From DATCJU01 sp036562635 (lineage in GTDB: Bacteria > Actinomycetota > Actinomycetes > Mycobacteriales > Pseudonocardiaceae), in the NCBI GenBank assembly GCA_036562635.1, contig DATCJU010000164.1, forward strand, positions 1 to 57,383: a stretch of 57,383 nt of DNA, in the 5' to 3' direction. Shown one piece after another: positions 1 to 8,665 of the stretch. The position numbers were made by a program, and so were the translations under genes. Under the pieces are notes generated by a model. That model was not told the DNA's origin. It ran no database searches and saw only the letters and a program-made list of their open reading frames with translations. Each line of letters begins with the position of its first letter. The first letter of the stretch is position 1.

Positions 1-274
1 GGTCGGTGCGCACCCCCGCCGACTCCAGCGAGGCACGGAGCAGCTCGCCGTAGCCGTCCCGGCCCACCGCGCCCAGCAGGGCGGTCGCGGCACCGCTGCG
101 TGCCGCCGCGACCGCCAGGTTCGCTCCCTTGCCGCCGGGCAGCACCGTGGTGTCCGACCCGAGCACGGTCTCCCCGGGACCGGGCCGCCGGTCCACCTCC
201 ACCACCAGGTCGGCGTTGGCGGAGCCGACGACGACCACGTCCACCCGCCCGGCCGCTTCGGCCGCCGGGGTCAC
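1..274 (-). CDS. rbsK: Ribokinase, N-terminal part (cut by window edge)
   Basis: Reverse-strand translation begins TPAAEAAGRVDVVVVGSANA and continues with a GGKGAN segment and a VGRDGYG segment. These are the N-terminal hallmarks of PfkB-family ribokinase, which phosphorylates D-ribose to ribose 5-phosphate with ATP in the cytosol. The GTG start at 274-272 overlaps the rbsB stop codon in a GTGA arrangement, so translation is probably coupled. About 91 residues are visible; the catalytic Asp region near the C terminus lies outside the window. Last gene of the ribose operon as seen here. Another PfkB sugar kinase is possible, but the operon context supports ribose. Confidence 0.9.
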   Translation of the reverse strand, partial: MTPAAEAAGRVDVVVVGSANADLVVEVDRRPGPGETVLGSDTTVLPGGKGANLAVAAARSGAATALLGAVGRDGYGELLRASLESAGVRTD

Positions 275-1209
275 TTGGTGAACTCCGCGACGTTCTCCTT
301 GGTGACGACCTTCACCGGCACCTGGATGGTCTGCTGGGTCTGCTCACCCCGGGCGGCGCGGACGGCCTGCTCCACCGCCTGCCGGCCGATCTCCCGCGGC
401 TGCTGGGCGATGCTGGCCGCCAGCTGCCCGGCCTCGATGGCGGCAAGCCCGTCCGGGGTGCCGTCGAAGCCGACGACGACCACGTCCTGGCCGGCCCGGT
501 CGCCGAGCGCCTTGATCGCACCCAGCGCCATCTCGTCGTTCTCGGCGAACACGCCCTTCACGTTCGGGTGGGCCTGCAGCAGGTTGGTCATCACGTCCAG
601 GCCCTTGGCCCGGTCGAAGTCGGCCGGCTGCGTGGCCACCACGTTCAGCCCCGCCTGCTGGGCCACACCCTCCTGGAAGCCCTGGCCCCGCTCCCGGCTG
701 GCCGACGCTCCCGGCACGCCCTGCAGCACCACGACCTCACCGCCACCGCCCATGGCCTGGGCCAGCGCCTCCGCGGCGAGCTGACCGCCCTGCACGTTGT
801 CGGAGGCAACGGTGGAGACCACCGTGGCGTTGTTGATCGACCGGTCGGCGGCGACCACCGGGACACCGGCGTTCTCCGCGGCCTTGGCGGCCGGGGCGGC
901 CTGGTCGGAGTCGACCGGGTTGATGACGACGGCCTTGACGCCCTGGGTCACCGCGGTCTGCACCTGGTTGACCTGGTTGACCGCGTCGTTCTGGGCGTCC
1001 AGCACGGTCAGGGTGACGCCCAGCTCCCGGGCCGCCTCCTCGGCGCCCTCCTTGAGCTGCACGAAGAACGGGTTGTTCAGCGTGGACACCGACAGCGCGA
1101 TGGTCATCGAGCCCTGCTCGCCACCGGTGGTGCCACCGTTGCCGCACGCGGCGGTGGCGAGCACCGCCGCAGCCAGCACACCCAGCGCGGCTCTGCGCGT
1201 GTGCTTCAT
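271..1209 (-). CDS. rbsB: Ribose-type ABC transporter substrate-binding lipoprotein
   Basis: 312 aa. Starts MKHTRRAALGV, with a twin-Arg-like basic N terminus, a hydrophobic stretch and a Cys at about residue 22 (LATAAC), consistent with a lipoprotein anchored outside the membrane although the lipobox is not canonical. The body is a periplasmic-binding type 1 fold (Peripla_BP_4): STLNNPFF near the start, VINPVDSDQAAPA, AADRSINN, FAENDEMALGAIKAL and VVGFDGTPDG, all typical of RbsB. It captures ribose or a related sugar and delivers it to RbsC. A purine-rich site precedes the ATG. The frame stays open far upstream by chance; the signal peptide fixes this start. 77 bp separate it from rbsC. Confidence 0.93.
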   Translation of the reverse strand: MKHTRRAALGVLAAAVLATAACGNGGTTGGEQGSMTIALSVSTLNNPFFVQLKEGAEEAARELGVTLTVLDAQNDAVNQVNQVQTAVTQGVKAVVINPVDSDQAAPAAKAAENAGVPVVAADRSINNATVVSTVASDNVQGGQLAAEALAQAMGGGGEVVVLQGVPGASASRERGQGFQEGVAQQAGLNVVATQPADFDRAKGLDVMTNLLQAHPNVKGVFAENDEMALGAIKALGDRAGQDVVVVGFDGTPDGLAAIEAGQLAASIAQQPREIGRQAVEQAVRAARGEQTQQTIQVPVKVVTKENVAEFTK

Positions 1210-1286
1210 CGCAAGGTCCTTTCTCCGAGGGGTTCGAAGTCGGTCAGGAAAGGGGGTGGTTCGGGTGGCTTCACCGGGGCGGGTGA

Positions 1287-2276
1287 TCAGCGACCACGAC
1301 GACGCAGCGTGTCGACCAGCACGGCCAGTGCGATCACGCAGCCGATGACGACCTGCTGCCAGAACGGGGAGACCTGCAGCAGGTTGAGCCCGTTGCGCAG
1401 CACCGCGAGCACCAGGGCGCCGACCAGGGTTCCGGTGGCCCCGCCGACGCCGCCGGACAGCGAGGCGCCGCCGATCACCACCGCGGCGATCGCGTCCAGC
1501 TCGTAGCCGACCGCGGCCTGCGGGCCGGCCGAGGCGAGCCGCCCAGCCAGCAGCATTCCGGCCAGCGCGGAGAACAATCCGGCCAGCGCGTACACCACGA
1601 GCTTCTGCCCGCGGACGTTGATCCCGGACAGCCGTGCCGCCTCCTCGTTGCCGCCGATGGCGTACATGGCACGCCCGGAGAAGGTGCGCCCCAGCACCAG
1701 CCCGGTCACCACGAACACGGCCACCATCACCAGCAGCGGCATCGGCAGGTAGGGGTTGAGGTTGGACCCCAGGAAGGTGACCACGTCCGGGGTGGGGACC
1801 GGGGCGCCCTGCGAGATCACCAGGGTCAGGCCGCGGGCCACACTGAGCATGGCGAGGGTGGCGATGAAGGCCGGCAGTCGCCCGTAGCTCACCAGCACGC
1901 CGTTGACCAGGCCGGCGACCAGACCGGTGGCCAGGCCGACGACCAGGGCCAGGGGCCCGGGCAGGCCGGTCTCGGTGGCCGTCCAGGCCGCCACCATCGC
2001 CGACAGCGCGGCCACACTGCCCACGGACAGGTCGATGCCGCCGGAGATGATGACGAAGGTCTGCCCGAACGCCAGGATGGCGACCACCGCGGCCTGCACG
2101 CCGACGTTGAGCAGGTTCTGCGTGGTCAGGAAGCTGGGGGCCAGCAGGGACAACGCCACCACCAGCACGACGAGCCCGGCGAGCGCGCCGTTGCCGGACA
2201 ACGCCGTGAGCACCCGGCGCGCGCCGGGGCCGGCCCCGCTGGTGCGGCCCGCCTGCTCGGTGGTTCCGCTGGTCAT
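1287..2276 (-). CDS. rbsC: Ribose-type ABC transporter permease
   Basis: 329 aa, the usual length for RbsC/BPD_transp_2 permeases. After a short polar N terminus of about 25 residues the protein is a series of hydrophobic helices. Family signatures visible are FVIISGGIDLSVGS near residue 85, the YGRLPAFIATLAML segment, YAIGGNEEAARLSGI and the C-terminal VVIGGASLSGGVGGATGT. It forms the membrane channel with RbsA as ATPase. A GAGGAG ribosome site lies just upstream of the ATG. Third gene of the minus-strand ribose operon, after the regulator and ATPase. Confidence 0.94.
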   Translation of the reverse strand: MTSGTTEQAGRTSGAGPGARRVLTALSGNGALAGLVVLVVALSLLAPSFLTTQNLLNVGVQAAVVAILAFGQTFVIISGGIDLSVGSVAALSAMVAAWTATETGLPGPLALVVGLATGLVAGLVNGVLVSYGRLPAFIATLAMLSVARGLTLVISQGAPVPTPDVVTFLGSNLNPYLPMPLLVMVAVFVVTGLVLGRTFSGRAMYAIGGNEEAARLSGINVRGQKLVVYALAGLFSALAGMLLAGRLASAGPQAAVGYELDAIAAVVIGGASLSGGVGGATGTLVGALVLAVLRNGLNLLQVSPFWQQVVIGCVIALAVLVDTLRRRGR

Positions 2277-2355
2277 GCCTTGCTCTCCTCAAGCCTTGTG
2301 CCGGACACCCGCACCGGGGCGGCGATCGTGACGGAAGGGTGGAGGGGTGGGACGG

Positions 2356-3882
2356 TCATGACGCCTCCGCCTCCACGTCCTCGCTGCGCACCAGCGGTTG
2401 GCTCACCGCGAGCGCCATCACCTCGTCCTGGGTGACTCCCCCCGAACCGGCGACGTCCAACTCCCCGGCCACCCGCCCGGCGGCCATCACGACGATCCGA
2501 TCGCTCATCCCGATCACCTCGGGCAGGTCGCTGGACACCAGGACCACGGCCCGGCCGGCGGCGGTCATCTGGTTGATCAACTCGTAGATCTCGACCTTGG
2601 CGCCGACGTCGACACCGCGGGTGGGTTCGTCGAGGATCAGCACCGCCGGGTCGGCGAGCAGCCACTTGCCGATGGCGACCTTCTGCTGGTTCCCACCGGA
2701 CAGCTCCCGTACCGGCTGGTCGAGTCGAGCGTGCTTGACCCGCAGCCGGTTCGCCATCTCGGCGGCCCGCCGGGCCTGGCCCCTGCGGTCCACCCACCCT
2801 GCGGTGGTGGCCCGGCGCAGCGTGACCAGACCGAGGTTCTCCCCGACCCCGGAGGTGAGCACCAGGCCCTGGCCCTTGCGGTCCTCGGGCACCAGGCCGA
2901 GACCGGCCCGCATGACCGCGCGCACGTCCCCACCGGGCACCCGGCGTCCGGCGATCTCCACCGTGCCGGAGTCGTACGGGTCCACCCCGAAGATCGCCCG
3001 CATCACCTCGGTGCGCCCGGCGCCGACCAGACCCGCGACCCCGAGCACCTCACCGGCCCTGACCTCGAAGGAGACGTCGCGGAACACACCGTGCCGGGTG
3101 AGCCCCCGCACCCGGAGCAGCACCTCGCCGGGCTCGGTGCGCCGCCGCGGGTACTGCTCGTCGATGCTGCGGCCGACCATCAGCCGCACCATCTCGTCCT
3201 CGGACGCCCCACCCGGGAGTACGCCGACGCTGCGGCCGTCGCGCAGCACGGTGATCCGGTCGGCGACCCGGCGGATCTCGTCGAGGTGGTGGGTGATGAA
3301 CACCAGGCCGACGCCGTGTTCCCGCAGCTCACCCATGATCTGCAGCAGCCGGTCGGTCTCGCTGCCGGTGAGGGTGGCGGTGGGCTCGTCCAGGATCAGC
3401 ACCTGGGCGTTCTGGTCGAGCGCACGGGCGATCTCGATCATCTGCTGGTAGGCGATGCCCAGCTCACCGACACGACGGGCGGGGTCGACGTGCAGGCCGA
3501 CCCGGGCCAGCACGTCCGCGGCCTCCCGGTACATCCGGCGCCGGTCGACCAGGCCGAAACGGCGGGGCTGGCGACCGAGGAACAGGTTCTCGGCCACGGT
3601 CAGCTCGGGGACCAGCGCCAGTTCCTGGTGGATGACCGCGATGCCCAGGTCGCGTGCCTGGTGCGGGGAGCCGATGCCGACCTGCCGTCCGTGCAGCAGG
3701 ATCCGTCCCGCGTCGAGCTGGTGCACCCCGGCCAGCGCCTTGACCAGGGTGCTCTTGCCGGCGCCGTTCTCGCCGAGGAGCACGTGCACCTCGCCGGCCC
3801 GCAGTTCGAAGTCGACCCCGTCCAGGGCGAGTGCACCGGTGAACCTCTTGGTGGCACCCTCGACACGCAGCAGCGCGGTCAC
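2356..3882 (-). CDS. rbsA: Ribose-type ABC transporter ATP-binding protein (duplicated domains)
   Basis: 508 aa, the length of a double-NBD sugar ABC ATPase. The first half has Walker A GENGAGKSTL, followed by the Q-loop, DEPTATLT as Walker B and a THHLDEI switch. The second half has a degenerate P-loop GLVGAGRTEV, as usual in this family, then the LSGGNQQKV signature and DEPTRGVDVG. It energises sugar uptake through RbsC. It overlaps the upstream LacI-family gene by 4 bp, so the regulator and transporter are translated as one unit. Exact substrate (ribose versus another pentose) is inferred from rbsK. Confidence 0.94.
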   Translation of the reverse strand: MTALLRVEGATKRFTGALALDGVDFELRAGEVHVLLGENGAGKSTLVKALAGVHQLDAGRILLHGRQVGIGSPHQARDLGIAVIHQELALVPELTVAENLFLGRQPRRFGLVDRRRMYREAADVLARVGLHVDPARRVGELGIAYQQMIEIARALDQNAQVLILDEPTATLTGSETDRLLQIMGELREHGVGLVFITHHLDEIRRVADRITVLRDGRSVGVLPGGASEDEMVRLMVGRSIDEQYPRRRTEPGEVLLRVRGLTRHGVFRDVSFEVRAGEVLGVAGLVGAGRTEVMRAIFGVDPYDSGTVEIAGRRVPGGDVRAVMRAGLGLVPEDRKGQGLVLTSGVGENLGLVTLRRATTAGWVDRRGQARRAAEMANRLRVKHARLDQPVRELSGGNQQKVAIGKWLLADPAVLILDEPTRGVDVGAKVEIYELINQMTAAGRAVVLVSSDLPEVIGMSDRIVVMAAGRVAGELDVAGSGGVTQDEVMALAVSQPLVRSEDVEAEAS

Positions 3883-4961
3883 CCGTGCACTCCTTCCAGG
3901 TGGTCGTCGGTGGCGTCCGGGGCGACGCCGTCACCACCGGGGTGTCCGGCGGCGGGGGTGGGCTCACCGCAGGAGCCGCGCACCACGAGGCGGGCGGGCA
4001 GGCTGACGTCCTCCGCCGAGCCTCCCTCGACCAGGTCGAGCAGCACACGCACCGCGGCGGCACCCATCTCCCGGGTGGGCTGGGTGATGACGGTGATCGG
4101 CGGTTCCAGCAGCGGGAACCACGGCAGGTCGTCGTAGACGGCGAGACCGATGTCGGTGGGCACCACCAGCCGGAGTCGGCGCAGGGCCTCCAGCGCGCCC
4201 AGGCCCATGAGGTTGTCCATGGCGACCAGCACGGTCGGCCGCTCGGGCAGACGGGCCAGTTCGACCGCGGCCCGGGCTCCGCTCTCCTTGCGGAAGTCGC
4301 CGTGCACCACCAGGTGGTCCGGCAGCGGGACACCCAGCGCGGCCAGGGCGTCGGAGAAGGCGGCGAGTCGTTCCCGGCCGGTGCTGGTGCTGGGTGGCCC
4401 GGCGATCACGCCGATCCGGCGGTGTCCCAGGCCGACCAGGTGCGCGGCCAGGTCGTGTAGTGCCCGGGTGCCGTCCGCGCGCACCACGGGTGGGGCGGTG
4501 TCGTCGTCACCGGTGTGCACGGCCCGGTCGAGCAGGACCAGGGGGACACCGCGCGCGGCGACCTCGGCCACCCACTCGCCGCGGTCGGTGGCCGGGCAGA
4601 CCAGCAGGCCGTCGACCTGCCGGTCCAGTAGGGTGCGCACGTACCGCAGCTGCTGTTCGTCGTTCTCGTCGGCGTTGCCGAACACCGTGCAGTAGCCGTG
4701 TTGCCGGGCCTCGTCCTCCACGGCGCGGGCGATCTCGGCGAAGAACGGGTTGAGCAGGTCGCTGATGATCAGCCCGAGGGTTCCGGTGCGCTGCATGCGC
4801 AGGGAGCGGGCCAGGATGTTGGGGCGGTACCCGAGTTCGGCGACCGCGGCCAGGACCTGGCGCCGGGTCTCCTCGGTGGGCGCGGGATGTCCGTTGAGGA
4901 CCCGGGACACCGTGGCCGTGGACACCCCGGCACGCTGGGCCACGTCCTTGATGGTCGCCAT
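3879..4961 (-). CDS. rbsR: LacI-family transcriptional regulator of the ribose operon
   Basis: 360 aa. The N terminus MATIKDVAQRAGVSTATVSR is a canonical LacI helix-turn-helix followed by the hinge NILARSLRMQRTGTLG. The rest is a sugar-binding type 1 fold (LLVCPATDRGEW, RRIGVIAGPPSTSTGRERLAAF). It is the first gene of the operon and overlaps rbsA by 4 bp, so it probably represses its own operon in the absence of sugar ligand. A GGGGAGG ribosome site precedes the ATG. The C-terminal tail after residue 325 is Gly/Pro/Asp rich and probably disordered. The symbol is assigned from context; the true effector could be another sugar. Confidence 0.9.
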   Translation of the reverse strand: MATIKDVAQRAGVSTATVSRVLNGHPAPTEETRRQVLAAVAELGYRPNILARSLRMQRTGTLGLIISDLLNPFFAEIARAVEDEARQHGYCTVFGNADENDEQQLRYVRTLLDRQVDGLLVCPATDRGEWVAEVAARGVPLVLLDRAVHTGDDDTAPPVVRADGTRALHDLAAHLVGLGHRRIGVIAGPPSTSTGRERLAAFSDALAALGVPLPDHLVVHGDFRKESGARAAVELARLPERPTVLVAMDNLMGLGALEALRRLRLVVPTDIGLAVYDDLPWFPLLEPPITVITQPTREMGAAAVRVLLDLVEGGSAEDVSLPARLVVRGSCGEPTPAAGHPGGDGVAPDATDDHLEGVHG

Positions 4962-4996
4962 CGACCGGTCCTCCCCTGGGTACTGCTGTGATGATC

Positions 4997-5043
4997 AATC
5001 GATTTCACAGAGCGTGGGAACGATTACAAACGCGCGTTAATCG
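4997..5043. promoter_or_regulatory. Candidate LacI-type operator region upstream of the ribose operon
   Basis: Two palindromes lie in the first 80 bp upstream of the regulator: AATCGATT at 4997-5004 and AACGCGCGTT at 5029-5038. An outer CGATTA (5021-5026) / TAATCG (5038-5043) inverted repeat overlaps the second. LacI-family operators are commonly short palindromes with a central CG, so either could be bound by the adjacent regulator. The stretch is clearly more AT-rich than its surroundings. Function is inferred from position and symmetry only. Confidence 0.45.
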
Positions 5044-5259
5044 AATACACAAGTACCCAGAGGACCCTGGATCGATACCCTGACCGGTCCAGGCGGGCCT
5101 GTACCGATCCAGCGGAAGGGTGCCCTGCCCCGACACGGGGAGGGGAGCCGCACCGGCTCCCGGCGGGCCGGGCGGTCACCGTCGAGCGGTCCGCCCCGCC
5201 GACGGCTCCGGTGCCCCCGGGCACGGTGCACGAGCGCCCGGTCCTTCCCGGAGAACGAC

Positions 5260-5290
5260 CGGGCCCCCGCACCGTCGGTGCGGGGGCCCG
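5260..5290 (-). terminator. Hairpin terminator downstream of the MMPL gene
   Basis: A perfect 14-bp GC-rich stem (5260-5273 with 5277-5290) with a 3-nt loop lies 35 bp beyond the stop of the minus-strand exporter. There is no good U-tract, which is common in actinobacterial terminators. The rest of the 4962-5325 interval shows no gene; it holds the operator candidates near 5000 and otherwise GC-rich sequence. Confidence 0.65.
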
Positions 5291-5325
5291 AGAACCACTG
5301 ATCGGTACGACTCCGGCAGTCCCGG

Positions 5326-7518
5326 TCAGCGAGTACCTGCGCCCTCCAGCTCGCGGGCCTCGCGGGCCGACTCCTCCGCCGACTCGCCCTCGTGCAGGTT
5401 GAGCCGCTGCTGCAGCCGCTGCAACGGGCCCGGGGCCCACCAGGAGGCCTTGCCCAGCAGCCGCAGCACGGCGGGCACCAGCAGCATCCGCACCACGGTG
5501 GCGTCCAGGGCCAGCGCGAAGATCATGCCGACGCCGACGAAACGCATCACCGCGATGTCGGAGAAGGAGAACGCCCCGGTCACCAGGATCAGCAGCAACG
5601 CCGCCGCGCTGATCACCCGCCCGGTGCGGGCCAGGCCGGTGGAGACCGCCTCCTCGGTGGACGCCCCCTGGGCTCGCGCCTCCACCATCCGGGACAGCAG
5701 GAACACCTCGTAGTCGGTGGAGAGACCGAACACCACCGCGGCCATCAGCACCACGATGCCGGCCTCCAGCGGCCCCGGCGTCACCCCGAGCAGGTCCGCA
5801 CCGTGGCCCTCCTGGAACACCCAGACCAGGGCACCGAAGGTGGCGGACAGGCTCAGCACGCTCATCACCACGGCCTTCAGCGGCAGCACCAGCGAGCCGA
5901 AGGCCAGGAACATCAGCACCAGGGTCGCGCCGACGAGCACGGCCCCCATCAACGGAAGCCGGTCGGCGATCGCGTCGACACTGTCGGTGACCCGGGCGGT
6001 GATCCCGCCGACCAGCACCTCCACCCCGTCCGGCTCGGGCAGGTCGCGGATGGCACGCACCGCCTCCTCGGCCTGCTCGCCGAGCGCGTCGCCCTCCAGG
6101 GTCGCGGTGAGCACGACGACGTCGCCCCCGGCCCCCGTGGGCTGGACCGCCTCCACTCCGTCGACGGCACTGACGTCCGCCAGGAACTGCTGCACGGTCG
6201 CCTGGTCCGGGGCCGTGCCGTTCCGCCCGTGCAGGACGATCTGGGCACCCTCGTTGGACGCCGCGGGGAAATCCTGCTTGAGCGTCTCCACGGCCTGTCG
6301 CACCGGCTCGTCGGCGGGCAGCACCTTCTCGGTGATCTCACCGAACCGGATGGACAGGAACGGCGCGCCGAGCACGACGAGCACGGCCACGATCGGGATC
6401 GCCACCAGCACCGGGCGCCGCATCACCCCGTGGGCCAGCCGCTCCCAGAAGTTGGCCTTTCCGGTCTCACCCTCCTTGGCCTTGCGACGCCGCCAGGGCA
6501 GGCCGAGCGCGTCGACCCGGTGGCCGAGCAGGGCCATCAGGGCGGGCAGCAGGCTGAGCGAGATGGCGGCCGCGATGCCCACCGCGGCCATACCGCCGTA
6601 GGCGACCGAACGCAGGAAGCCGTGGGGGAACAGCAGCAGGCCGGCGAGCGCGATGATCAGCAGGGTCGCGGAGAAGGCGACGGTGCGGCCGGCGGTGCCC
6701 ACGGTGCGACGCACCGCCTCACCGACGCTCCGCCCGGCGGCGAGCTCCTCGCGGAACCGCCCCACGGTGAACAGGCCGTAGTCGATGGCCAGGCCCAGGC
6801 CGAGCAGGCTGGCCACGTTGACCGCGAACGTGTTGACCTCGACGATCTCGGTGAGCGCGCGCAGCACGCCGAGCGAACCGAGGATGGCCAGACCGCCGAC
6901 GACGACCGGCAGGGAGGCGGCGACCACACCGCCGAAGATCACCACGAGCAGCAGCAGGGTGACCGGCAGGGAGATCAGCTCGGCACGCTTCAGGTCCGAG
7001 GCGGCCTTCTCGTTCATGGCGTCGGCCAGCGGCGCGAAACCGGCGATCTGGTGGGTGACGCCCTCGACGGCGAAGTCGTCCCGGATCTGCTGGTAGGCCG
7101 TCATCTGGGCGTTGGAGTCGTCCCCGGCCGTGAGGGTGATGAGCGCCAGACCACGCTTCCGGTCCTGGTCGGCGAGCTGCGGGGAGCCGGTGTTCCAGTA
7201 GGAGACGACCTTGCTCACCGTGTCGGAGGGCAGGGCCTGCAGCCGCTCCTGGATGCGGGCGGCGAGCTCGGGGTCGTCCACGGTGGTCCCGTCGGGGGCC
7301 TGGTAGATGACGACGATGTCACCGGTCTGCCGGCCCAGCGCGGCGTCCGCGGTCTGGGCCGCGCGCACCGCCTCACTGTTGGGATCCTCGTACCCGCCCT
7401 GACTGAGCCGGTCGAACACACCGGTCCCCCAGGCACCGCCGAGGAGGACGAGAGCTAGGACGGTCAACAGCACCGGCCAGCGACGGCGGTGCACTAGGGA
7501 TCCCCATGCGGCGAACAC
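5326..7518 (-). CDS. MMPL/RND-superfamily membrane transporter
   Basis: 730 aa, typical of the shorter actinobacterial MMPL transporters. There is one N-terminal helix (residues about 15-32), an extracellular domain, a 5-helix block (about 180-335), a second extracellular domain (about 400-520) and a second 5-helix block (about 530-690). Family segments include GLGLAIDYGLFTVGRFREEL and its repeat FGLSTDYEVFLLSRMVEA, with the Asp-Tyr pair used for proton coupling. Probable role: export of lipids or toxic compounds; the substrate cannot be read from sequence. The GTG start at 7518-7516 follows a GGGAGG site. It is divergent from a TetR regulator with shared operator repeats, suggesting ligand-induced expression. 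Confidence 0.93.
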   Translation of the reverse strand: MFAAWGSLVHRRRWPVLLTVLALVLLGGAWGTGVFDRLSQGGYEDPNSEAVRAAQTADAALGRQTGDIVVIYQAPDGTTVDDPELAARIQERLQALPSDTVSKVVSYWNTGSPQLADQDRKRGLALITLTAGDDSNAQMTAYQQIRDDFAVEGVTHQIAGFAPLADAMNEKAASDLKRAELISLPVTLLLLVVIFGGVVAASLPVVVGGLAILGSLGVLRALTEIVEVNTFAVNVASLLGLGLAIDYGLFTVGRFREELAAGRSVGEAVRRTVGTAGRTVAFSATLLIIALAGLLLFPHGFLRSVAYGGMAAVGIAAAISLSLLPALMALLGHRVDALGLPWRRRKAKEGETGKANFWERLAHGVMRRPVLVAIPIVAVLVVLGAPFLSIRFGEITEKVLPADEPVRQAVETLKQDFPAASNEGAQIVLHGRNGTAPDQATVQQFLADVSAVDGVEAVQPTGAGGDVVVLTATLEGDALGEQAEEAVRAIRDLPEPDGVEVLVGGITARVTDSVDAIADRLPLMGAVLVGATLVLMFLAFGSLVLPLKAVVMSVLSLSATFGALVWVFQEGHGADLLGVTPGPLEAGIVVLMAAVVFGLSTDYEVFLLSRMVEARAQGASTEEAVSTGLARTGRVISAAALLLILVTGAFSFSDIAVMRFVGVGMIFALALDATVVRMLLVPAVLRLLGKASWWAPGPLQRLQQRLNLHEGESAEESAREARELEGAGTR

Positions 7519-7568
7519 GAGCGTCCTCCCTGGCCACTGGTATGCGGGGGCACCAAGAGCTACCGTCT

Positions 7569-7641
7569 GGTAAACGGCGTGAACTGCGGTGAACGCCGTT
7601 TACCCAAACCTCGACTGTAGGTACCGGTAAACGGTGTTCAC
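7569..7641. promoter_or_regulatory. TetR operator repeats between exporter and regulator
   Basis: GGTAAACGGCGT at 7569-7580 and its exact inverted copy at 7593-7604 form a 12-bp dyad with a 12-bp spacer. A third copy begins at 7626 in direct orientation and, over 16 bp (7626-7641), matches the reverse complement of the second half-site at 15 positions. All three lie in the divergent promoter region. The simplest reading is autoregulation by the adjacent TetR protein and co-repression of the exporter. Confidence 0.75.
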
Positions 7642-7659
7642 AACCCCGAAAGGGTGACT

Positions 7660-8412
7660 ATGACCGAGGCCACACGGCGCGAACGGCTACGCGGCGAGAC
7701 CGAGCGGGAGATCCGCACCCAAGCGCGCACACTTCTGGTGGAGAGAGGCCGGGAGTCGGTGACCCTGCGCGCAATCGCCCGGGAGCTGGGCATCACCGCA
7801 CCCGCGCTCTACCGGTACTACGGATCACGCGAGGAACTGCTGCAGGCCGTGTGCGAGGACATCGCCTGCGACCTGGCCGACGCCCTGCGAACCGCCATCG
7901 AAGAGCACCCCGAGGACCAGGTCACCGAGCGCGTCTACGCCGCCTGCCGTGAATTCCGCCGCTGGGCCCTGGCCCACCCGCACGAGTTCGCCCTGGTCTT
8001 CGCCAGCCCCGGCGGCAAACCCAACCCGGGAACACCGGACGGCGGCGATCCGTTTGGCCTCGGACACGCGGCCCACGACCAGTTCGCCAAGGTGTTCCTG
8101 AGCGTCGCCATCCCGTTGTTCTGCAGCGGGCGGATGACCGTTCCCGCCGACTCCGAGGTGCCCGAGGTGCTACACGAGGACCTCGCGGCACTCCGCGACC
8201 TGCTGATCGCGGCGCTGGAGGGGGAGAACGTCGAGCACATCGGGCAGCTCACCCTCGGCGTGTGCTACCTGATGCTGCGCTGTTGGGCCCGGCTCTACGG
8301 GTACATCGCACTGGAGGTGTTCGGTCACCTCCGGTTCGCGGTGTACAACACCGAGCCGCTGTTCGAGGCCATGCTCGCCGAACTGGCCGCCGACGTCGGC
8401 CTGGACGAGTGA
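7660..8412 (+). CDS. TetR/AcrR-family transcriptional regulator
   Basis: 250 aa. The N-terminal HTH is clear: residues about 13-60 with ARTLLVERGRESVTLRAIAR, then GITAPALYRYYGSREELLQA. The C-terminal region resembles the TetR_C_33-type ligand domain (EFRRWALAHPHEFALVFASP). ATG 7660 is chosen over GTG 7654 because a GAAAGGG site sits at proper distance only for the ATG. Divergent from the MMPL exporter, it is the probable repressor of both genes through the repeats in between. The ligand is unknown. Confidence 0.92.
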   Translation: MTEATRRERLRGETEREIRTQARTLLVERGRESVTLRAIARELGITAPALYRYYGSREELLQAVCEDIACDLADALRTAIEEHPEDQVTERVYAACREFRRWALAHPHEFALVFASPGGKPNPGTPDGGDPFGLGHAAHDQFAKVFLSVAIPLFCSGRMTVPADSEVPEVLHEDLAALRDLLIAALEGENVEHIGQLTLGVCYLMLRCWARLYGYIALEVFGHLRFAVYNTEPLFEAMLAELAADVGLDE

Positions 8413-8505
8413 GCCCGCCGCACCGGCGGGAACGCCCGACCACGTCGACCCCGCACCGCACCACGGCGGAGGTGGGAACACACCCGACACCGCAGGTCGT
8501 GCACC

Positions 8506-8594
8506 CCCGCGCCCCTGCTCCCACAGCGCGGACCGCCACGGCCTGAGCCGGGCGGACGCCGAGGGGCCCGCGCCCCTGCTCCCACAGCGCGGAC
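8506..8594. repeat. Two 28-bp direct repeats downstream of tetR
   Basis: An identical 28-bp unit occurs at 8506-8533 and 8567-8594, 61 bp start to start. Each unit can itself fold, with CCGCG pairing with CGCGG around a 15-nt C-rich loop. The repeats lie in the noncoding interval between tetR and the convergent leuS. No gene is seen in 8413-8665. Confidence 0.8.
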
Positions 8595-8607
8595 GCGGCA
8601 CGGAAGA

Positions 8608-8649
8608 ACGTGGGGGTGCCCGCCCGACGCCGGACGAACACCCCCACGT
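8608..8649 (-). terminator. Hairpin terminator downstream of leuS
   Basis: An 11-bp perfect stem (8608-8618 with 8639-8649) with a 20-nt loop lies 16 bp past the leuS stop. It could serve the convergent tetR and leuS transcripts. No T-tract. Confidence 0.55.
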
Positions 8650-8665
8650 ACCGCAGCAGGTCCGG

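Noticed and set aside
5392..7458. 688-aa plus-strand ORF opposite the MMPL gene
   Set aside because: His/Gln/Gly-rich antisense shadow of a well-supported exporter.
8506..8594. CRISPR array
   Set aside because: Only two repeats with a single spacer and no cas genes in the window.
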